Shown: piece after piece, positions 1 to 7,743 of the stretch | How positions within the stretch are numbered: position 1 is the first letter of the stretch | Layout: each line of letters starts with the position of its first letter | NCBI RefSeq assembly: GCF_000308835.1 | Contig: NZ_BAGN01000050.1 | Span: 1 to 64,000, forward strand | Direction of reading: 5' to 3' | DNA: 64,000 bases | Source of the DNA: Nocardia vinacea NBRC 16497 | GTDB lineage: Bacteria > Actinomycetota > Actinomycetes > Mycobacteriales > Mycobacteriaceae | Program-made: the position numbers and the translations under genes | The notes under the pieces: generated by a model | What the model saw: only the letters and a program-made list of their open reading frames with translations | Databases searched by the model: none | What the model was told of the DNA's origin: nothing

Positions 1-606
1 CGCGACCGGCCGACCGCGCCGATCACACTGCTGCGCCTGGAACCCGTCGAAGTCGTTGCGGCGAGCGCACTTCAGCTCGGTCTGTGGGGTGGCGTCGGGG
101 AGGAGGACGAGCGGGCCCGCCGCGCCCTGATCCGGGTGCAGGGCCTGCTCGGCGGCGAGGCGGTCCGGGTCGGCGTGCTCAGCGGTGGCCGCGGGCCCGC
201 CGAACGCATCACCATGGTCGCGCTCGGTGACGAGCCGATTCCGGCCGCCGACCCGGCCCTGCCGTGGCCCGGCCGCCTGCCCCGTCCCGCACCCGCGGTG
301 ATCCTGGTGAACCGTCCGGTGGTGCGTCTGGAGGCCGCCGACGGAACGCCCGTGCAGGTCACCGACCGCGGCCTTTTCACCGCCGACCCGGCCCTGCTGC
401 GTTGGGGCAGCAAGCAGTGGCCCCTTGCGGGCTGGGCCGGTCCGTGGCCGGTGGACGAACACTGGTGGACTCCGGAATCCGCCACCCTCTGCGCGGGAAT
501 CGCCGCCCGCATCCAGGTGCAACTTGCCGGTGAACCGGCCGATGTCCGTGTGCTGCTGCTCATCTACAACGATCAGACCTGGCGCGCCGAGGGGCTCTAC
601 GACTGA
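1..606 (+). CDS. imuB: ImuB, Y-family polymerase-like mutasome protein (C-terminal part)
   Basis: The reading frame is open from base 1, so only the last 201 residues are here. The end carries the Trp-rich stretch typical of actinobacterial ImuB (QWPLAGWAGPWPVDEHWW, then a GLYD terminus). ImuB is a catalytically inactive Y-family relative that bridges the beta clamp, ImuA' and the error-prone polymerase DnaE2 in damage-induced mutagenesis. The polymerase and little-finger domains lie outside the window, so loss of the active-site acids cannot be checked. DnaE2 is encoded 7.1 kb downstream on the same strand, which supports the assignment. The stop lies directly against the stop of the converging methyltransferase gene. 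Confidence 0.85.
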   Translation, partial: RDRPTAPITLLRLEPVEVVAASALQLGLWGGVGEEDERARRALIRVQGLLGGEAVRVGVLSGGRGPAERITMVALGDEPIPAADPALPWPGRLPRPAPAVILVNRPVVRLEAADGTPVQVTDRGLFTADPALLRWGSKQWPLAGWAGPWPVDEHWWTPESATLCAGIAARIQVQLAGEPADVRVLLLIYNDQTWRAEGLYD

Positions 607-1305
607 CTACGTGCGCGACCACACCAGTGCCAGCGTGAACGGATGTCCGCGCAGCTCCGCCCATTTCGGCTTGGCCGCGATCCATGCGTCATCCACCAGC
701 GCCTCGGCCATCTCGGTGAGCACCCAGCCCGCCGCCGATGCTGCCGACACCTGCTCGCTGATCAAGTGCAGGTGCGTGCTGATCGCGACCGGCTCACCGG
801 ACGCAGGTGTGTAGTGCGTCGGCATACCGGTCACCATCATGAACTGCGGGTGGTAGCTGACCGTGACACAGGTGCCGCCGGGTGCGGCCAGCCGCCAGGC
901 TTCGGCGTAGAAGGGCGTCAGCTCGTCCAGGTGCTCGTCGATCAGCGAGGAGACCACCAAATCGTATGCACCACTTGTCAATCCGGTGTCACGCACATCG
1001 GCCTGAGTAAGTGTGGTGTGCACCTCGCGCTCGCGTGCCCGCGCCAGCATCCCCGCACTCACGTCGACGCCATCGATATGGCGAATTCCCCGCTCTCGCA
1101 ACCAAGCTCCGGTCCGCCCGGTCCCGCAGCCGAGATCCGCGGCGCGTCGCACCCCACCCCAGTCCGGTCGCCGTAGCCGATTCAGCAGCGCGAGATCCAT
1201 CTCGTCCATGACGGTCTGCTCATACGTCGGTGCCCATCCGTCGTACCCGGCGGCGACGTCAACGGTGCGATAGTTGCGGCGATCGAAGTCGGAGAAAGAG
1301 GGCAT
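607..1305 (-). CDS. class I SAM-dependent methyltransferase
   Basis: A 232-residue protein beginning MPSFSDFDRRNY. The Rossmann SAM-binding motif I is clear (AADLGCGTGRTGAWL, about residues 48-62), followed by an acidic residue in IDGVDVS and a motif IV-like YDLVVSSLIDEH. This is the fold of small-molecule methyltransferases; the substrate cannot be read from sequence. The frame stays open well upstream, but that stretch is repeat-rich, low-complexity sequence, so the ATG at 1305 next to the conserved domain is preferred. It converges with imuB, with no spacer between the two stops. Confidence 0.8.
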   Translation of the reverse strand: MPSFSDFDRRNYRTVDVAAGYDGWAPTYEQTVMDEMDLALLNRLRRPDWGGVRRAADLGCGTGRTGAWLRERGIRHIDGVDVSAGMLARAREREVHTTLTQADVRDTGLTSGAYDLVVSSLIDEHLDELTPFYAEAWRLAAPGGTCVTVSYHPQFMMVTGMPTHYTPASGEPVAISTHLHLISEQVSAASAAGWVLTEMAEALVDDAWIAAKPKWAELRGHPFTLALVWSRT

Positions 1306-1575
1306 GGGCGCAGTATTGCCGCGATACCCCGGCATTCGCCAGATAATTTCCGGCACCGCACCCGCCGTGGCTTCGCTTGCCGAGCGATGGGGTGCCCGGA
1401 CCATGCCGCCCTGGTGACCACAACGGAGCGAGTCTCGGCCCGTTTCGCGTCCGAGTCGGCGCTTCCGACGCATCGCGAGGTGCTCGAGCGGCCCGGAGTA
1501 ACCACCAGACAGTGCTGAAGCGGTAAGGATCCAAGCCCTGCCCAGCCACAACGGAGCGAGTCTTACGAGCGGCCC

Positions 1576-1669
1576 GTTCGCGGCCCGTCTCGCGTCCGAG
1601 CCGTCGAAGCGCATGCGACGAAGTCGCGAGTCTCGACGGCTCGGACGCGAGACACAGGGGGCCGCGAAC
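1576..1669. repeat. long inverted repeat, extragenic
   Basis: Bases 1587-1607 and 1633-1653 are perfect 21-bp inverted copies around a 25-nt spacer. Outside them 1576-1586 pairs with 1659-1669 (11 bp) after a 5-nt insertion on the right arm, giving arms of about 32 bp. A diverged relative lies upstream: the 16-bp string ACAACGGAGCGAGTCT occurs at 1420-1435 and again at 1548-1563, each followed by similar sequence. It sits in the gap before the hydrolase at 1716. Confidence 0.75.
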
Positions 1670-1715
1670 ACGCCGCGCCGAAGGCGCGGCCAAAGATCCA
1701 GTAGTCTCGGAAATC

Positions 1716-2477
1716 GTGGATCTCGCGGTGACTGTGCTCGATGGCGTGCGGATCGCCTATCGGGATTCCGTGGTGGGCGATGGCACGCCGGTGGTGCTGG
1801 TGCACGGTATGGGCGGGGACGGGCATACCTGGGATCGGTTCGCACACACCTTGGTGCGGGCCGGGCGGCGGGTCATCATTCCCGATCTGCGCGGGCACGG
1901 GCGCAGCGCGCACACCGAGTCCTATCTGTTCGCCGAATTCGGCGAAGACGTGCGGAAACTGTGTGATCGGCTCGAACTGGATGCGGTGGATCTGGTCGGA
2001 CATTCGCTGGGTGGCTATGCGGTTTCCTGTGTCGCGCAGGAACGGCCCGAACTGGTGCGGCGGCTGGTCATCGAGGAGTGCCCGATGCCGCTGCGTTCCG
2101 GGGATGAAGAGGTGAAGCTGACCCGTCGCTTCCCGACCGTTCCGGAACTCTGGCACGCCACCACCAGCCTGATCCGGCATCCGCGTGCGGTGCTCGCCTT
2201 CGATCGCTCGATGACGCGGACCGCGCTCGAACAGTTCCGCAAGCCGAATCCGGAGTGGTGGGATCGGCTCTCCGACATCACCGCGCCGACTCTGGTACTG
2301 CGCGGCGGTCCCGGCGGCATGGTCGATCCGGAGAAGCTGGCGATTCTGTGTGACACCGTCCCGAACTGCGCGGTGACCGCCTTCACCTGCGGTCACAGCA
2401 TCCACCGCGACCGCTACCGCGAATTCGAGGCAAGCGTGCTGCCGTTCCTCGCGACGCTCGCACCCGCGGCTATCTAG
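1716..2477 (+). CDS. alpha/beta hydrolase
   Basis: A 253-residue single-domain alpha/beta hydrolase. It has the oxyanion-hole segment LVHGMGGDGHTWD near residue 30, the nucleophile elbow GHSLGG with Ser97, an acid in the LRGGPGGMVDPE region and a late His in TCGHSIHRD. Length matches the small esterase/lactonase group. The substrate is unknown. It starts about 45 bp after the long inverted repeat and is followed after 9 bp by the YdeI-like gene, with which it may be co-transcribed. The start is a GTG read as Met in front of DLAVTVLDG. Confidence 0.8.
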   Translation: MDLAVTVLDGVRIAYRDSVVGDGTPVVLVHGMGGDGHTWDRFAHTLVRAGRRVIIPDLRGHGRSAHTESYLFAEFGEDVRKLCDRLELDAVDLVGHSLGGYAVSCVAQERPELVRRLVIEECPMPLRSGDEEVKLTRRFPTVPELWHATTSLIRHPRAVLAFDRSMTRTALEQFRKPNPEWWDRLSDITAPTLVLRGGPGGMVDPEKLAILCDTVPNCAVTAFTCGHSIHRDRYREFEASVLPFLATLAPAAI

Positions 2478-2486
2478 AGTGAAGCG

Positions 2487-3053
2487 GTGTCCGCGCAAGA
2501 CCGTCCGGTTCTGTTCTTCCCCGACGAGCAGTCGTTCCGCGACTGGCTCCTGACCAACCATGCCTCGGCGGACGGAGTCTGGCTGCGCTTCGCCAAAAAG
2601 GGCTCCGGACGCGTTTCACTGAACCATGCCGGCGCGCTGCGGCAGGCGCTGTGCTTCGGCTGGATCGATGGGCAGGCGCGCGGTGAGGATGCGGAGTTCT
2701 GGCAGGTCGGCTTCACCCCGCGGCGCAAGCGCAGCCCGTGGTCCCTGCGCAATATCGGCCTGGTCGCCGAGTTGATCGAGCAGGGGCTGATGCATCGGGC
2801 CGGACAGGCCGAGATCGATCGGGCCAAAGCCGACGGCCGCTGGGACCTGGCGTACGGCGCGTCGGTGGTGCCTGTGGATTTCCTCGCGGCACTCGCGCGA
2901 AATCCCGAGGCCGAGGGCTTCTTCCAGACCCTCGGCAACCAACAGCGCGCCGCCGTCGGCTATTTGCTCGCCGATGCCGTCAAGCCCGAGACCAGGGCAC
3001 GGCGCATCGAGAAGTTCGTGCAGAAATTCGCCGACGGACAGACGTTGGGCTGA
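2487..3053 (+). CDS. YdeI/OmpD-associated family protein
   Basis: A 188-residue protein with the features of the YdeI-like bacteriocin-protection family: an N-terminal F.DE..FR.WL segment, the LCFGWIDGQ motif near residue 53, a basic TPRRKRSPWS segment and a C-terminal region ending KFVQKFADGQTLG. The family is small and soluble with a poorly defined role, and has been linked to resistance to a bacteriocin-like peptide. The GTG start at 2487 follows the hydrolase stop closely, and its TGA overlaps the next ATG (TGATG), implying translational coupling. Confidence 0.8.
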   Translation: MSAQDRPVLFFPDEQSFRDWLLTNHASADGVWLRFAKKGSGRVSLNHAGALRQALCFGWIDGQARGEDAEFWQVGFTPRRKRSPWSLRNIGLVAELIEQGLMHRAGQAEIDRAKADGRWDLAYGASVVPVDFLAALARNPEAEGFFQTLGNQQRAAVGYLLADAVKPETRARRIEKFVQKFADGQTLG

Positions 3054-3961
3054 TGACCGGATTCGAAGGGATGCTCTGCTCGGCGGCGGCCGCGGTCGAT
3101 GTGCCCTTGCCCGGCACGGCGACTCGGGTGACGGGGTGGTTGTGCGTCGAGCAGCCGGGCGCGTGGGGCCGGGATGTGATCGGTGATGAGGTGCTCGGCC
3201 AGGAGATCACGGCTGAACTCGCCGCCCGCACCTCCGCCGCGAAGGTTCGTCCGACGCTGATCCGGCGACCTGGCCGCAACGAATTCACCGGTGTCCGAAC
3301 GGTTTTGATCGCCAGCTCGCGTCCGCAGGGCTTCTGGTGCGAACGCTTCGAGATCACCGACCTGAAGCAGCTGCTCGACCTGGACCTGAACCTGCTGAAC
3401 GGTCCACCGCCGGGAATCGGTGCGCCCGTGCGTGATCCGCTGATCCTGGTGTGCGCGCACGGAAAGCACGATCAGTGCTGCGCGCTGTTCGGCCGTCCGA
3501 TCGCCGCGAATCTGGCCGCCGACTATTCGGACCGGGTCTGGGAGTGCTCGCACACCGGTGGTCATCGCTTCGCACCCGCCATGGTGTTGCTGCCCTCCGG
3601 ACTGACCTACGGTCGCGTCGATACCGCGGCCGCCATCGCGGCGGTCGAAGCCGTGGAGCGCGGTGCGGTTTCGTTGGCTGGGCTGCGTGGTCGCAGCGGC
3701 CACCATCCGGTTGAACAGGTCGCGGAAATCGCGGTCCGCGAACAGGTTTCGGCGCGCCTCGACGATCTCACCGTCCGCCTCGAAATAGATTCCACCGCAA
3801 CCGATTCCGATCTTGCCGTGGTAACCCATCGGGACGGCCGCCGCTGGCGTGTGCGGACTCGTACCGTCGGATTCCCGCCGCGCCAAGCCAGTTGCGGTGC
3901 CGCACCGAAACCGGTCAACGCGGTCGTGGCCGACCAAATCCAGCCGCTGACCGCGGGCTGA
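3053..3961 (+). CDS. sucrase/ferredoxin-like family protein
   Basis: A 302-residue protein beginning MTGFEGMLCSAAAA. The thioredoxin-like ferredoxin half carries CAHGKHDQCCALFGRP (about residues 138-153) and ECSHTGGHRFAPAMV, the Cys/His pattern of sucrase/ferredoxin-like proteins and thioredoxin-like [2Fe-2S] ferredoxins. These are predicted iron-sulfur or redox proteins of unknown partner. The start overlaps the preceding stop by one base, so the two are probably one operon. A strong 17-bp hairpin at 4051-4090 follows. Confidence 0.75.
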   Translation: MTGFEGMLCSAAAAVDVPLPGTATRVTGWLCVEQPGAWGRDVIGDEVLGQEITAELAARTSAAKVRPTLIRRPGRNEFTGVRTVLIASSRPQGFWCERFEITDLKQLLDLDLNLLNGPPPGIGAPVRDPLILVCAHGKHDQCCALFGRPIAANLAADYSDRVWECSHTGGHRFAPAMVLLPSGLTYGRVDTAAAIAAVEAVERGAVSLAGLRGRSGHHPVEQVAEIAVREQVSARLDDLTVRLEIDSTATDSDLAVVTHRDGRRWRVRTRTVGFPPRQASCGAAPKPVNAVVADQIQPLTAG

Positions 3962-4050
3962 CCGCGCGGTCAACGCCTGGATCGGGCTGCGGCCATACCT
4001 GCCAGATGCGCCGATCGGCCCCCGACTGGTCCTCGGCTGAGAACGACGAG

Positions 4051-4090
4051 CGGGACATGGCTGCGGCAGATCCGCCGCAGCCATGTCCCG
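4051..4090. terminator. bidirectional hairpin terminator
   Basis: Bases 4051-4067 and 4074-4090 form a perfect 17-bp stem around the loop AGATCC, in the gap between converging genes. There is no clear T-tract, as is common in high-GC actinobacteria. Confidence 0.75.
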
Positions 4091-4135
4091 TTCGCGGCGA
4101 CCTTTATCGCCCCCTGCGGGATGAAGGTCGCGGGC

Positions 4136-5119
4136 TTACCAGTGGGTGCCAGGCACCCAGCGGGCGGCGCGGCGCAGGGCAGTGCCGGTGACTCGGCGGG
4201 CCGTCGACTGATGACGCGGTTCACGTTGCGGCACAGGGGATTCCGCTGGTTCCCCGGTATCCGCCTGCTCGCCCTTGGCGGCGGGGGAGTCGGGTAGGGC
4301 CCGGTAGTAGCGGTGCAGGATGCGGTCGCGCAGCTTCGGGGTGAGTAGTGCGCCGTATTCGGCGAAGGTGCCGAGCGGAACATCGATGCGCTTGGGGCGC
4401 TCGCTCAGCGCGCGCACTATGGTCGCGGCCGCCCATTCGGGGGACTCCGACGGACCCTGATCGCCGCTCGGGGTGATCATCGGGGTGCGCACCAGCGGCA
4501 TGTGGATGGTGGTGAAGGTGACGCCGTCGGCCATGGTTTCGACCGCCGCGACCTCGGCGAACTTATCCAGCGCCGCCTTGCTCGCGAGGTAGGCGGCGAA
4601 GCGCGGCGTGGCTACCTGCACGCCCGCACTGCTGATATTGACGATGTGGCCGAACTTGCGCTCGCGCATCTGCGGCAGCAGCGCCAGCGTCAATCGCACG
4701 GCGCCGAAGTAGTTGACCGCCATGGTGCGTTCGAAATCGTGCAGCCGGTCGGTGGAGCGGTGGATGGCGCGACGGATCGAGCGACCCGCATTGTTCACCA
4801 GCATGTCGATGTGGCCGTGCTCGTCCAGGATGGTCTTGACGGCGTGGTCGACGGAGTCGGAATCGGTTACGTCGCACTGATATCCGTAGGCGCTGCCGCC
4901 CTCGGCCCGGATCTCTTCGACCACCGCGGTGAGTTCGTCGGCGCGCCGGGCGAGCAGGAAGACGATGGCGCCCTTATCCGCGACGGCCAGTGCGGCGGCC
5001 CGGCCGATGCCGGAGGACGCGCCGGTAATGAGCACATGCCGCCCCGTCAGGTCGCGGTTGCGGCGATTGCGCCGGATCTGCCCGCGCGGGTCGGCGTCGT
5101 CAGCGGAAGCTCGGGTCAT
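4136..5119 (-). CDS. short-chain dehydrogenase/reductase
   Basis: A 327-residue SDR. It has the NAD(P)-binding TGASSGIGRAAA motif near residue 34, the NNAG motif (LVNNAGRSIRRA), the catalytic Ser in NISSAGV and YLASK as the Tyr-x-x-x-Lys pair. A C-terminal extension of about 80 residues is rich in Arg, Pro and Thr, as in membrane-associated actinobacterial SDRs. Substrate unknown; lipid or retinol-type reductases share this architecture. The start is supported by an AAAGGAGC ribosome site 4-5 bases upstream. An inverted repeat at 5150-5169 sits in its promoter region. Confidence 0.8.
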   Translation of the reverse strand: MTRASADDADPRGQIRRNRRNRDLTGRHVLITGASSGIGRAAALAVADKGAIVFLLARRADELTAVVEEIRAEGGSAYGYQCDVTDSDSVDHAVKTILDEHGHIDMLVNNAGRSIRRAIHRSTDRLHDFERTMAVNYFGAVRLTLALLPQMRERKFGHIVNISSAGVQVATPRFAAYLASKAALDKFAEVAAVETMADGVTFTTIHMPLVRTPMITPSGDQGPSESPEWAAATIVRALSERPKRIDVPLGTFAEYGALLTPKLRDRILHRYYRALPDSPAAKGEQADTGEPAESPVPQREPRHQSTARRVTGTALRRAARWVPGTHW

Positions 5120-5149
5120 CGCTGCTCCTTTGCAGGTCGAGTTGGCATG

Positions 5150-5169
5150 AACTTACTCTGAAGTAAGTT
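5150..5169 (-). promoter_or_regulatory. dyad operator upstream of the SDR gene
   Basis: AACTTAC and GTAAGTT are perfect 7-bp inverted arms around TCTGAA, about 31 bp upstream of the SDR start. It looks like a TetR-type operator, but no adjacent regulator gene identifies the binder. Confidence 0.5.
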
Positions 5170-5184
5170 TACCTGCCAAGTGTG

Positions 5185-5305
5185 CTCTGTTCGATTGGCG
5201 GCATTCGCGGGCTCTCCGTGGTTACGCAAGCTGATCGGTTCGAGCGACCTGCGAGCAGTCGCTATGGCTACGCCTCCGGGTCCTTCGCTCATGCCGCCGT
5301 GTCAC
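5185..5305 (+). repeat. dispersed repeat, copy A (interrupted)
   Basis: This stretch matches the reverse complement of about 41575-41655. Shared blocks include TTCGAT.GGCGG..TTCGCGGG, TCCGTGGTTACGC and CGCCTCCGGG followed by TCGCTCA.GCCGC. Compared with the other copy, this one has about 35 extra bases (roughly 5230-5264) containing the short CTGC-AGCAGTCGC element. Confidence 0.65.
5238..5267 (+). repeat. short palindromic repeat element, copy 1
   Basis: Member of a roughly 30-bp family (core TTCGAGCGACCTGC.AGCAG followed by TCGCTA) also found at 7916-7946, 11561-11591 and, diverged and inverted, at 20575-20597. The ends GCGAC and GTCGC can pair. Confidence 0.65.
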
Positions 5306-5358
5306 GTCGAGCGTTCGAATCGGGCCACGCCGATGCATTCGAACCGGCCTCGAATCTA

Positions 5359-5374
5359 TCGAACATATGTGCGA
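5359..5374 (+). promoter_or_regulatory. LexA/SOS box
   Basis: TCGAACATATGTGCGA differs by one base from the actinobacterial LexA consensus TCGAAC-N4-GTTCGA. It ends 10 bp before the ATG at 5385, where binding would block transcription. A second box lies before dnaE2. Confidence 0.7.
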
Positions 5375-5384
5375 TACTCTGCGC

Positions 5385-5837
5385 ATGGCGGACGATCGGA
5401 TGGCGGAAATCTTTGCCGCGGTGCGGCTCTCCGGCAGTGATCCGGAGGCGGCGCGGCGGATGCTGGCGGAACTGTGGGACGAGCTCGGCGACGGTGGAGA
5501 TCCGTTGCAGCGCTGTGTGATTGCGCATCACCTTGCCGATCTGCAGGGCACGGCCGAAGGTGCGCTGCGCTGGGATCAACGCGCGCTGGCCGCGGTGTTC
5601 GGCCCGGGTGTTCCGCTCGATGAGGGGCTACGCGGATTCCTGCCCTCGCTCTACCTCAATCTCGCCGACAGTCACCGCCGCGTCGGCGACTTCGATGTGG
5701 CCTATATGCAGCTGACCATCGCTCGCGGCCACCTCGATGTCCTCGCCAACGACGCCTATGGCGCCGTGATCCGCACCAGCCTGGACAAGGTCGAGGCCGC
5801 GCTGGGCGAGAAGTCGACGGATCCACTCCCGGTGTGA
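5385..5837 (+). CDS. hypothetical TPR-like protein, probably SOS-regulated
   Basis: A 150-residue soluble, helix-rich protein beginning MADDRMAEIFAAV. Pairs of helices such as DPEAARRMLAELWDEL and LYLNLADSHRRVGDFDVAYMQL look like tetratricopeptide repeats, suggesting a protein-binding role; no catalytic motif is visible. An ATG at 5367 is also in frame but lies inside the LexA box, so 5385 is preferred. There is no good ribosome site, which suggests a leaderless transcript. Its place between imuB and dnaE2 together with the LexA box hints at a DNA-damage role; that is inference. Confidence 0.65.
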   Translation: MADDRMAEIFAAVRLSGSDPEAARRMLAELWDELGDGGDPLQRCVIAHHLADLQGTAEGALRWDQRALAAVFGPGVPLDEGLRGFLPSLYLNLADSHRRVGDFDVAYMQLTIARGHLDVLANDAYGAVIRTSLDKVEAALGEKSTDPLPV

Positions 5838-5872
5838 CGACAGGTCATGTCTGTCTACGCCGGACTCCCCGC

Positions 5873-5891
5873 CTGAGCGCCGAGCGCTCAG
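5873..5891. terminator. short hairpin between converging genes
   Basis: CTGAGCGC-CGA-GCGCTCAG is a perfect 8-bp stem with a 3-nt loop. It overlaps the stop codon of the minus-strand gene. Confidence 0.5.
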
Positions 5892-6751
5892 CTCGCCAAC
5901 AGCGCCTCGCGCAGAACCGCGTCGAAACCGGTCGGCTCGCGGCCGATCAACTGCGTCAACGTCGGGTCGACCGTGGCGAATTCACCGGCCCGGCTAGCGG
6001 CGAAGATATCCAGCATCATGTCCGCCTGCGCGGCCGGGACGCCATAGCCCAGCATCTGGTGCCGGAATTCCTCGTTGGATACGGTGATGCGCTTGATGGT
6101 TCGGCCCGTGAGCGTGGCCGCGAGGGCAGCAATTTCGTCGAAATCGATGGCCTGCGCTGCGGTCAATGGCGGTGTGGGACCGTCGAATCGGCCTTCCTCG
6201 GTAAGGATCGCCGCGGCCGCGTCGGCGAGGTCGACGTGTGCGGTCCAGCTCACCGCCCCATCCGCGGGCAACACGAGCTCTCCGGTCTCGGCTGCCCGCC
6301 CGAAGAACCGCACTGCACTGGCAGCGTAGAACCCGTTGCGGAGCGAGGTGAACGGAACACCGCAGGCCTGCAGCGCTTCCTCGTCGGTGGCGTGGTCGCG
6401 GCAGGCCTCGAACTGCGAGTTCGGGCCGGCACCCATATGGCTGGTGTAGAGGATGCGGCGTGCGCCCGCAGCGGCGGCGCCTTCGATGGCAGCCCGGTGC
6501 TGTCGGATGGCCTCTGCACCGAGCTTGTCGACCGAGACGAGGAGCACCTGGCTGGCGCCCTCGAAAGCGTGGGACAGGCTGTCCGGGTCGGTGAAGCTGC
6601 CCTGTCGCACCCGTACTCCGCGGTCGGCCAAGTCCTGCGCCTTTCGCGGGTCGCGGACGCTCACACCCACCTGGTCGGCGGGCACTCGCGTCAGCAGACT
6701 CTCGACAATCCGACGGCCCAGCTGCCCGGTGGCTCCGGTCACGATGATCAT
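5888..6751 (-). CDS. NmrA-type NAD(P)H:quinone oxidoreductase-like SDR
   Basis: A 287-residue atypical SDR beginning MIIVTGATGQLGRRIVE, with the glycine-rich NADP-binding motif TGATGQLG at the N-terminus. It lacks the classical Tyr-x-x-x-Lys pair and resembles QorB/NmrA proteins, which reduce quinones or sense NADP(H). The ATG at 6751 directly precedes the Rossmann strand. It is divergent from the TetR gene at 6837 with an inverted repeat between them, the usual layout of a TetR-controlled detoxification enzyme. Confidence 0.8.
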   Translation of the reverse strand: MIIVTGATGQLGRRIVESLLTRVPADQVGVSVRDPRKAQDLADRGVRVRQGSFTDPDSLSHAFEGASQVLLVSVDKLGAEAIRQHRAAIEGAAAAGARRILYTSHMGAGPNSQFEACRDHATDEEALQACGVPFTSLRNGFYAASAVRFFGRAAETGELVLPADGAVSWTAHVDLADAAAAILTEEGRFDGPTPPLTAAQAIDFDEIAALAATLTGRTIKRITVSNEEFRHQMLGYGVPAAQADMMLDIFAASRAGEFATVDPTLTQLIGREPTGFDAVLREALLAS

Positions 6752-6776
6752 GCTGTCACTCCTTGATTCCAGTGGA

Positions 6777-6790
6777 AACGCTAATGCGTT
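6777..6790. promoter_or_regulatory. palindrome in divergent TetR promoter
   Basis: AACGC-TAAT-GCGTT is a perfect 5-bp dyad in the 85-bp gap between the NmrA-type gene and the TetR gene. Candidate operator for the latter. Confidence 0.45.
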
Positions 6791-6836
6791 AACAGTGATA
6801 CTTCCGCTGGAAACAGTCAAGCGATATCTTTGATTC

Positions 6837-7580
6837 ATGACATCGCCCACGCCACACAGGAACGGCACCACCGTCGAACCCGACGGCACGGCGTCGACTC
6901 GCGAACAGCACCGGCAACGCGTCATCGAAGCCGCCGCCGACCTGCTGGAGCGCGCGGGTCGCGATGCGGTGACAACTCGCGCAGTCGCCGACATGGCAGG
7001 GTTGCAACCACCGGCGATCTACCGGCTGTTCGGCGACAAGGACGGGCTACTGGAAGCGGTGGCGGAGTACGGTTTCGCGAAATTCGTCGCCGGCAAACAC
7101 GTCGACCCCGACCCCGTGGACCCCATCGAGGACCTCCGGGCCGGGTGGGACCTTGCGGTCGAGTTCGGTCTGTCCAACCCCGCGCTCTACACCCTCATGT
7201 ACAGCGAACCCGCCGGCGCCGAGTCGGCCGCATTCCGGGCCGGACTGGAAATCCTGCGCGGACGGGTCCGTCGCCTCGCCGCGGGTGGCTGGTTGCGTGT
7301 CGACGAACAACTTGCGGCCGGGATCATTCACGCCACCGGCCGGGGTGCGGTCCTGACCTGGCTGTCCTTCCCGGAAGCGAACCGTGACCCGGCCCTGCTC
7401 GCCGCACTCCGAGAGGCCATGGTCGCCGCGGTCACCAACGAACGTCCGGCCATCCAAGACGCCGGCCCGGCCGGCGCGGCCCGCGCCCTCCGCGCCAACC
7501 TTTCCGAGGAAACAACGCTCACCACCGCCGAACAACACCTCCTCCGAGAGTGGCTCGACCGTCTCGCAGGTGACCGCTGA
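6837..7580 (+). CDS. TetR family regulator
   Basis: A 247-residue TetR protein. The helix-turn-helix lies at about residues 24-70 (RVIEAAADLLERAG through TTRAVADMAGLQPPAIYRLFGDK); the rest is the helical ligand domain with a TetR_C-like PTRW-less core. It is divergent from the NmrA-type reductase and probably represses it and itself through the intergenic palindrome. The C-terminus is Ala/Pro-rich and longer than average. Ligand unknown; a quinone or electrophile is plausible from the partner enzyme. Confidence 0.85.
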   Translation: MTSPTPHRNGTTVEPDGTASTREQHRQRVIEAAADLLERAGRDAVTTRAVADMAGLQPPAIYRLFGDKDGLLEAVAEYGFAKFVAGKHVDPDPVDPIEDLRAGWDLAVEFGLSNPALYTLMYSEPAGAESAAFRAGLEILRGRVRRLAAGGWLRVDEQLAAGIIHATGRGAVLTWLSFPEANRDPALLAALREAMVAAVTNERPAIQDAGPAGAARALRANLSEETTLTTAEQHLLREWLDRLAGDR

Positions 7581-7705
7581 CCCCTCGACGCACCGGCCGG
7601 CCGCCCCTGGAAGGCTGGTGACAACCAGCGCCTGCATGTGACAGATAGAACCTCTCGGCACACCCGGCCGCCTGATTCGGCGGGTGCCCGCACCTCCTTC
7701 GCGAT

Positions 7706-7721
7706 TCGAATGTATGTTCGA
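7706..7721 (+). promoter_or_regulatory. LexA/SOS box of dnaE2
   Basis: TCGAATGTATGTTCGA matches the actinobacterial LexA consensus TCGAAC-N4-GTTCGA with one mismatch, 22 bp before the dnaE2 ATG. dnaE2 is a known LexA target in mycobacteria. Confidence 0.8.
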
Positions 7722-7743
7722 CTATGTGAGGAGGTGATGTGTC

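Noticed and set aside
1306..1845. N-terminal extension of the methyltransferase ORF
   Set aside because: The extra residues are Arg/Pro-rich and come from repeat sequence, including the long inverted repeat; the conserved domain starts at 1305.
5180..5520. ORFs around the dispersed repeat before the 150-residue gene
   Set aside because: They are formed by the repeat itself (CSIGG-type peptides recur at the other copy) and cross the LexA box.
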